Origin: Marthasterias glacialis
Taxonomy: Eukaryota > Echinodermata > Asteroidea > Forcipulatida > Asteriidae
Assembly: GCA_911728455.2 (NCBI GenBank)
Contig: OU452226.1
Span: forward strand, 16,509,938-16,573,937
Direction: 5' to 3'
Length of the DNA: 64,000 nt
This document shows positions 60,471 to 64,000 of this stretch, one piece after another (positions within the stretch are counted from its first letter, which is position 1; every line of letters starts with the position of its first letter). The position numbers were made by a program, and so were the translations under genes. The notes beneath the pieces were generated by a model. It saw nothing but the letters and a program-made list of their open reading frames with translations. It made no database searches and had not been told where the DNA came from.

Positions 60471-60967
60471 CCATTGTCCCAGCGCTTGTCTATTTTTTGT
60501 CCATCCAAATAAAACACCCCCGCACTTTTTGTGAAGTCCGCGCATCAATCTACAAAATGTCCCTACACCTCTTGTCAAATAGGACCTCTCTTTGCAGGGC
60601 CTAGGTCATCCAAAATACTTAAAGTTAGTAGTCAAAAACCCGCAGGTCACAATTGTTTAATGTTTTAACAACTCAACACCCTGTTTTGGCTCTCAAATCT
60701 CTATAGTATTAAATATTTTGAGGGCATACAAAATATTCATGAGCCCGTTGCACTTTTTCCTCCCTATTCCGTGTGATGCGCCAATGTGCACAGACAGACA
60801 TAGTCTTGGATCTACTAACAGGTATATCGCGCTCTTTCTCATCCAAAGAATTGTCAAAAACAGAGGGCGCCATCACTGTCACTCACAAACCCACGGACAT
60901 AATGTGTGTGCACATACGTGATCCCCGGCCCCAGGAAAGTCTTGGATCATAATTGGTCTTGCTACTT
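60471..60967. other. Right flank of the satellite, nothing recognised
   Basis: Begins CCATTGTCCCAGCGC. It contains short open frames on both strands but no domain, RNA gene or repeat partner that I can support. Confidence 0.45.
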
Positions 60968-61019
60968 ACTCAACCTAGTGTATTAAACCAATATAGCATT
61001 TACAATAAACACTTAGTTA

Positions 61020-61798
61020 TAAAATGTCAAAAGGCTGTATATACTGCTTAAAATTACCCGGATGTACACACAAAGTCAATGGACGCCGAGATACGACTTT
61101 GTTGCAGAATCGAGTCACTACCTTGTTGCAAGGATAGGACGATATGTAATTTCGAAGGGGGGTTGTTGTTGACCTTTGGCATTGTAGAAGGGAGGGAATA
61201 CATGCAGTTTGAAATTGTCAAAGGAAAGATACACATTTATTGACCCAATTAAAACACCTAACATCACACTACAAAAAATCTGGCTTGCACTACTTTTGGA
61301 GTTATTTTCCCCCTTACGAGCTTTTTACGCAACATAAACGCTTTTACATGCGCACTATATCTGTATGTTTAGTTGGACTTACAAGATGACAGATCATGGT
61401 CAGACAGTAGCCAAGTGTGACGTCAGTGCAAAGGGTCTAGTACAGAGTAATTGATCAAAAGATGTAATTGAGTACAATAGTGGTGCCTAAATACTATGTC
61501 ATTGTATATAGGGACATTGTCGATAGTGGGAAAATGTTACCTTGCAGTTTCAGCAGATTTCCATTTGGGCCTTGTATGCATGGTCCATGGCGTAAATAAC
61601 ACATTAACTAAAATGCAAATACTTATCGTTGTGATCGTTGATCGTTCTCAATATTGAATAAAAAGAAACGATTCTCTTTGATCTACTTATCTAGTGCTGA
61701 GGATACAGTTCCTTTTAAGCTCCTGATAAACTACAACTGCAGGGGTTGCCAAATGGTGGAAATGCCATCATTTCAACCTGCCACCGAAATATTAAAGC
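61020..61798. other. Insertion of about 780 bp relative to copy 1
   Basis: Absent from the corresponding place at about 10515 in copy 1. No terminal repeats, domain or target duplication was recognised. It might alternatively be ancestral sequence deleted from copy 1. Confidence 0.6.
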
Positions 61799-63098
61799 GA
61801 TGACTCTCAACCAACCCTATCGAACCCTGTGTTTGTCCTTAATTAACAACACCATTTAAACAAGTTGATTCTTTTATAGTGCCTTTTGCCCATGTTGGAA
61901 TTGGTAATAGGAGTTGAATTAAATGCAGTGGTTTAACTCTGTCAAAAAATCACAACAATGTTTCATTGATTGTTTATCTGTGAGCTGTCTGAGAATCATT
62001 AGAAGCTGCATTTAGGGAAATATCATTTCAATATACGTGGGAAATATAACATTAATTTTACAGACCAAACTCCCATTGGTGTGTTATTTTTACTATAAAC
62101 TATGCAATATGCATGTCATACGAAATGTCGTCAGTAAGGATGCCTTCTTCATTCCTAAAAATCGTACTTGAAAATGAGGTCTTGAAAATCTTAAGGGGTG
62201 GAAAGTCCAGCATTTTTTTAACAGATTTGCGTCAGATATTTACGTGCGATTGTATGCCTTAAACATATATGCAGTAGACACTAGGGGCCTACTCACTGAT
62301 GCCTTTTTATCTAACATGACCCAATATGTTAGCTGCATTTGGGGGAATTAATAAATAGCCGAAAAATTACTGTTACTGTTTTCTGCAAAGAAAGATGTTA
62401 TATAGGTATCTTCATACAATATGGCATTTGTGAGGATGCCTGGTTAATTTAATTTTGAAGCTAAAAAATCAACCTGAAAACAAGGCGAACACTCTTGAAA
62501 GAAGGAAAAATAATCAAATCATCTTTATCAAATTTGGGGTCTATTATCATGGTGTGATTATATGCTCTTAAATAATGTAGTAAATACTACCGATGACATT
62601 TCCTTTAATTTGACCCAGGAATAGCTTCTGATGAGAAATACTGATCTTTTTGAGGTAAATATGACATGTTGCCAGTAGCCCTTATAATATCACACCCCAT
62701 GTCAAAGAAATGTATTAATTTTAATAATAGTTGATCACACTTGAAGCATTATCAAGACTACGAATATTCTGTGGAAATTCAGATTTATGACTTGGTCGTC
62801 TGTAATACAAACTTGTCCAGCGAAGAGGTACCTTTTGTATGACCAGCATTAATTAGTTGTCTGTGAAAGACAAATATTATGTATGAAGTTCTTGAACAAC
62901 AGACATTGCGAACTTATGCTAAACTGATATAATCCCCTCAAATTTAATTCAGTTCAATCTCGGCTATCTCCGAACTTATAAAAATTATTTAAAAAAAAAT
63001 GATTTGATTATTAAGGCCTCAGCTCAGAAATCAAGATAAAACCAATCTGTGAGATTGTCAGCTCATTTCGTTGTATCATTTGCGAGAAAACGGTATAA

Positions 63099-63162
63099 AT
63101 GCATACAGCAATTTTGTATGCATTCCTATTGGCAGAGTTTTCGTCTCACTGAGACGAAAACT
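63099..63162. other. Two adjacent palindromes in an insertion of copy 2
   Basis: ATGCATAC and GTATGCAT (63099-63123) flank a 9-nt loop. AGTTTTCGTCTCA and its complement (63136-63162) flank a single C. Both lie in sequence absent from copy 1. Confidence 0.85.
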
Positions 63163-63867
63163 AATTTTGGAAATTATTTACTTTATTAAATGAGAATGAT
63201 AACACTTTATGCTGAACTTTGTGAAGGAAACTTTTCTTCCATCATTATCTTTATACCATGTAAGGTATATGTAAATCTGTGAACATTTATGTTTGTCCTC
63301 TTTACCATCTTTGACCTGGGCTTTATTTAAATTGTCTGAGAAGATTAAGGCTGTCCCAATTCCCACTACAGAGGGCGCTCTAGACACCTTACATCCATTT
63401 TTACAAGTGCCCGGATTGCGGCCAAGGTTGCAGTTGAAATTACTTATTATTCAGCACAAGGAAAATGGGTAAATATTATTTTAAATGTTTTTATAGTAAC
63501 TAAGTAGTAACTCGTGTGTGCAGGGCTGACGGAGTAGGAATTGTAGAGTGGTTGCTCGGTCCGGAGGGGAGCTAAAGACAGCGAAAACTTGTGCACCAAA
63601 CTAACTGCTAACGCATGCACTTTACTCTGTACCAAAGATTATAGAGCACCGTAGGCGCAAGATGGGGAACTGGGCCTTTATCTACTGTTGCAAAGTGAAA
63701 TAAGCATGGGTGCCATTTCGGCAAGTGAATGTCTGTGTTTCCCATTGATAGCAATTGTCCTTGTCTACACTGGTCCACACGTATCAGTGTTGGGCTAAAA
63801 TGTCGTATCCGGCTGTCACTTTATATCCATGGAATTTAAGTAAACTTTGATCTTTACCTATCTAAAA

Positions 63868-64000
63868 GGGTTGAAGAATGTATCCAGCTAGGAACAGGAA
63901 GTTTGAACAATTCTAAAGGGTTGAAAACGTGTTCATGGTCGCAGAGCAAGGACCCCCAAATCATCCTGTGTTTCAAATGTGACTGCAGCTAGCTGCCGCG
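63868..64000. other. Window end, nothing recognised
   Basis: Follows the shared landmark AAAGGGTTGAA and shows no coding or RNA signal. Confidence 0.4.

Larger units (their letters stand above)
60968..63867 (+). repeat. Long dispersed repeat, copy 2 (partner at 10.43-13.35 kb)
   Basis: Collinear and in the same orientation as copy 1: CTCAACCTAGTGTAT (60970), GATGACTCTCAACCAACCCT (61799), TTGAATTAAATGCAGTGG (61912), GAACAACAGACATTGCGAAC (62895), AATTGTAGAGTGGTTGCTCG (63539) and TATATCCATGGAATTTAAG (63821). It lacks the foldback present at 12350 in copy 1 and carries its own insertions at about 61020-61798 and 63000-63215. Confidence 0.85.

Overview
The window looks like repeat-dominated, probably heterochromatic DNA from a metazoan, most likely a marine invertebrate. 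The support is GT-AG-type intron signals, animal-type Gag and integrase relics, a candidate SINE, several foldback transposons and a large satellite. The species cannot be named from the sequence. I see no intact host protein-coding gene in 64 kb. The longest open frames come from repeats or are unrecognised and under 150 residues.

Layout. 1-3180: 3.5 copies of a 901-bp tandem unit that runs off the left edge. 3600-6550: broken retroelement-type coding relics. These are a Gag capsid with a zinc knuckle, an integrase whose core is cut by three well-formed candidate introns, a second integrase fragment without such introns, and half a PHD-type finger. No reverse transcriptase lies between the Gag and the integrase. 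6.7-10.4 kb: AT-rich DNA with short degenerate tandem and dispersed repeats. 10.43-13.35 kb: a dispersed repeat that recurs in direct orientation at 60.97-63.87 kb, on the far side of the satellite. 12.35-16.26 kb: foldback elements, one with an exact 8-bp target-site duplication. 16.96-20.95 kb: an old, degenerate array of about 185-bp units. 20.95-22.05 kb: another large foldback. 22-29.3 kb: exon-like repeat modules, a further foldback (25.07-25.51 kb), a CpG-containing stretch near 26.3-26.95 kb, an AT-rich palindromic minisatellite and a SINE-like element with an (AAAC)n tail.

29.50-60.47 kb: about 100 head-to-tail copies of a 311-bp satellite. Its middle is nearly homogeneous and its edges are decayed. 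The array carries several distinct higher-order repeats (3-, 4- and 5-monomer units). Nearly every monomer holds a perfect 22-bp palindrome and a fixed YY1-like site directly abutting a perfect CRE octamer (TGACGTCA). This is the most striking structure in the window.

The pieces do not form a pathway. Read together, they suggest a satellite domain embedded in decayed mobile elements and shaped by unequal exchange, palindrome-driven deletion and insertion of inverted-repeat transposons.
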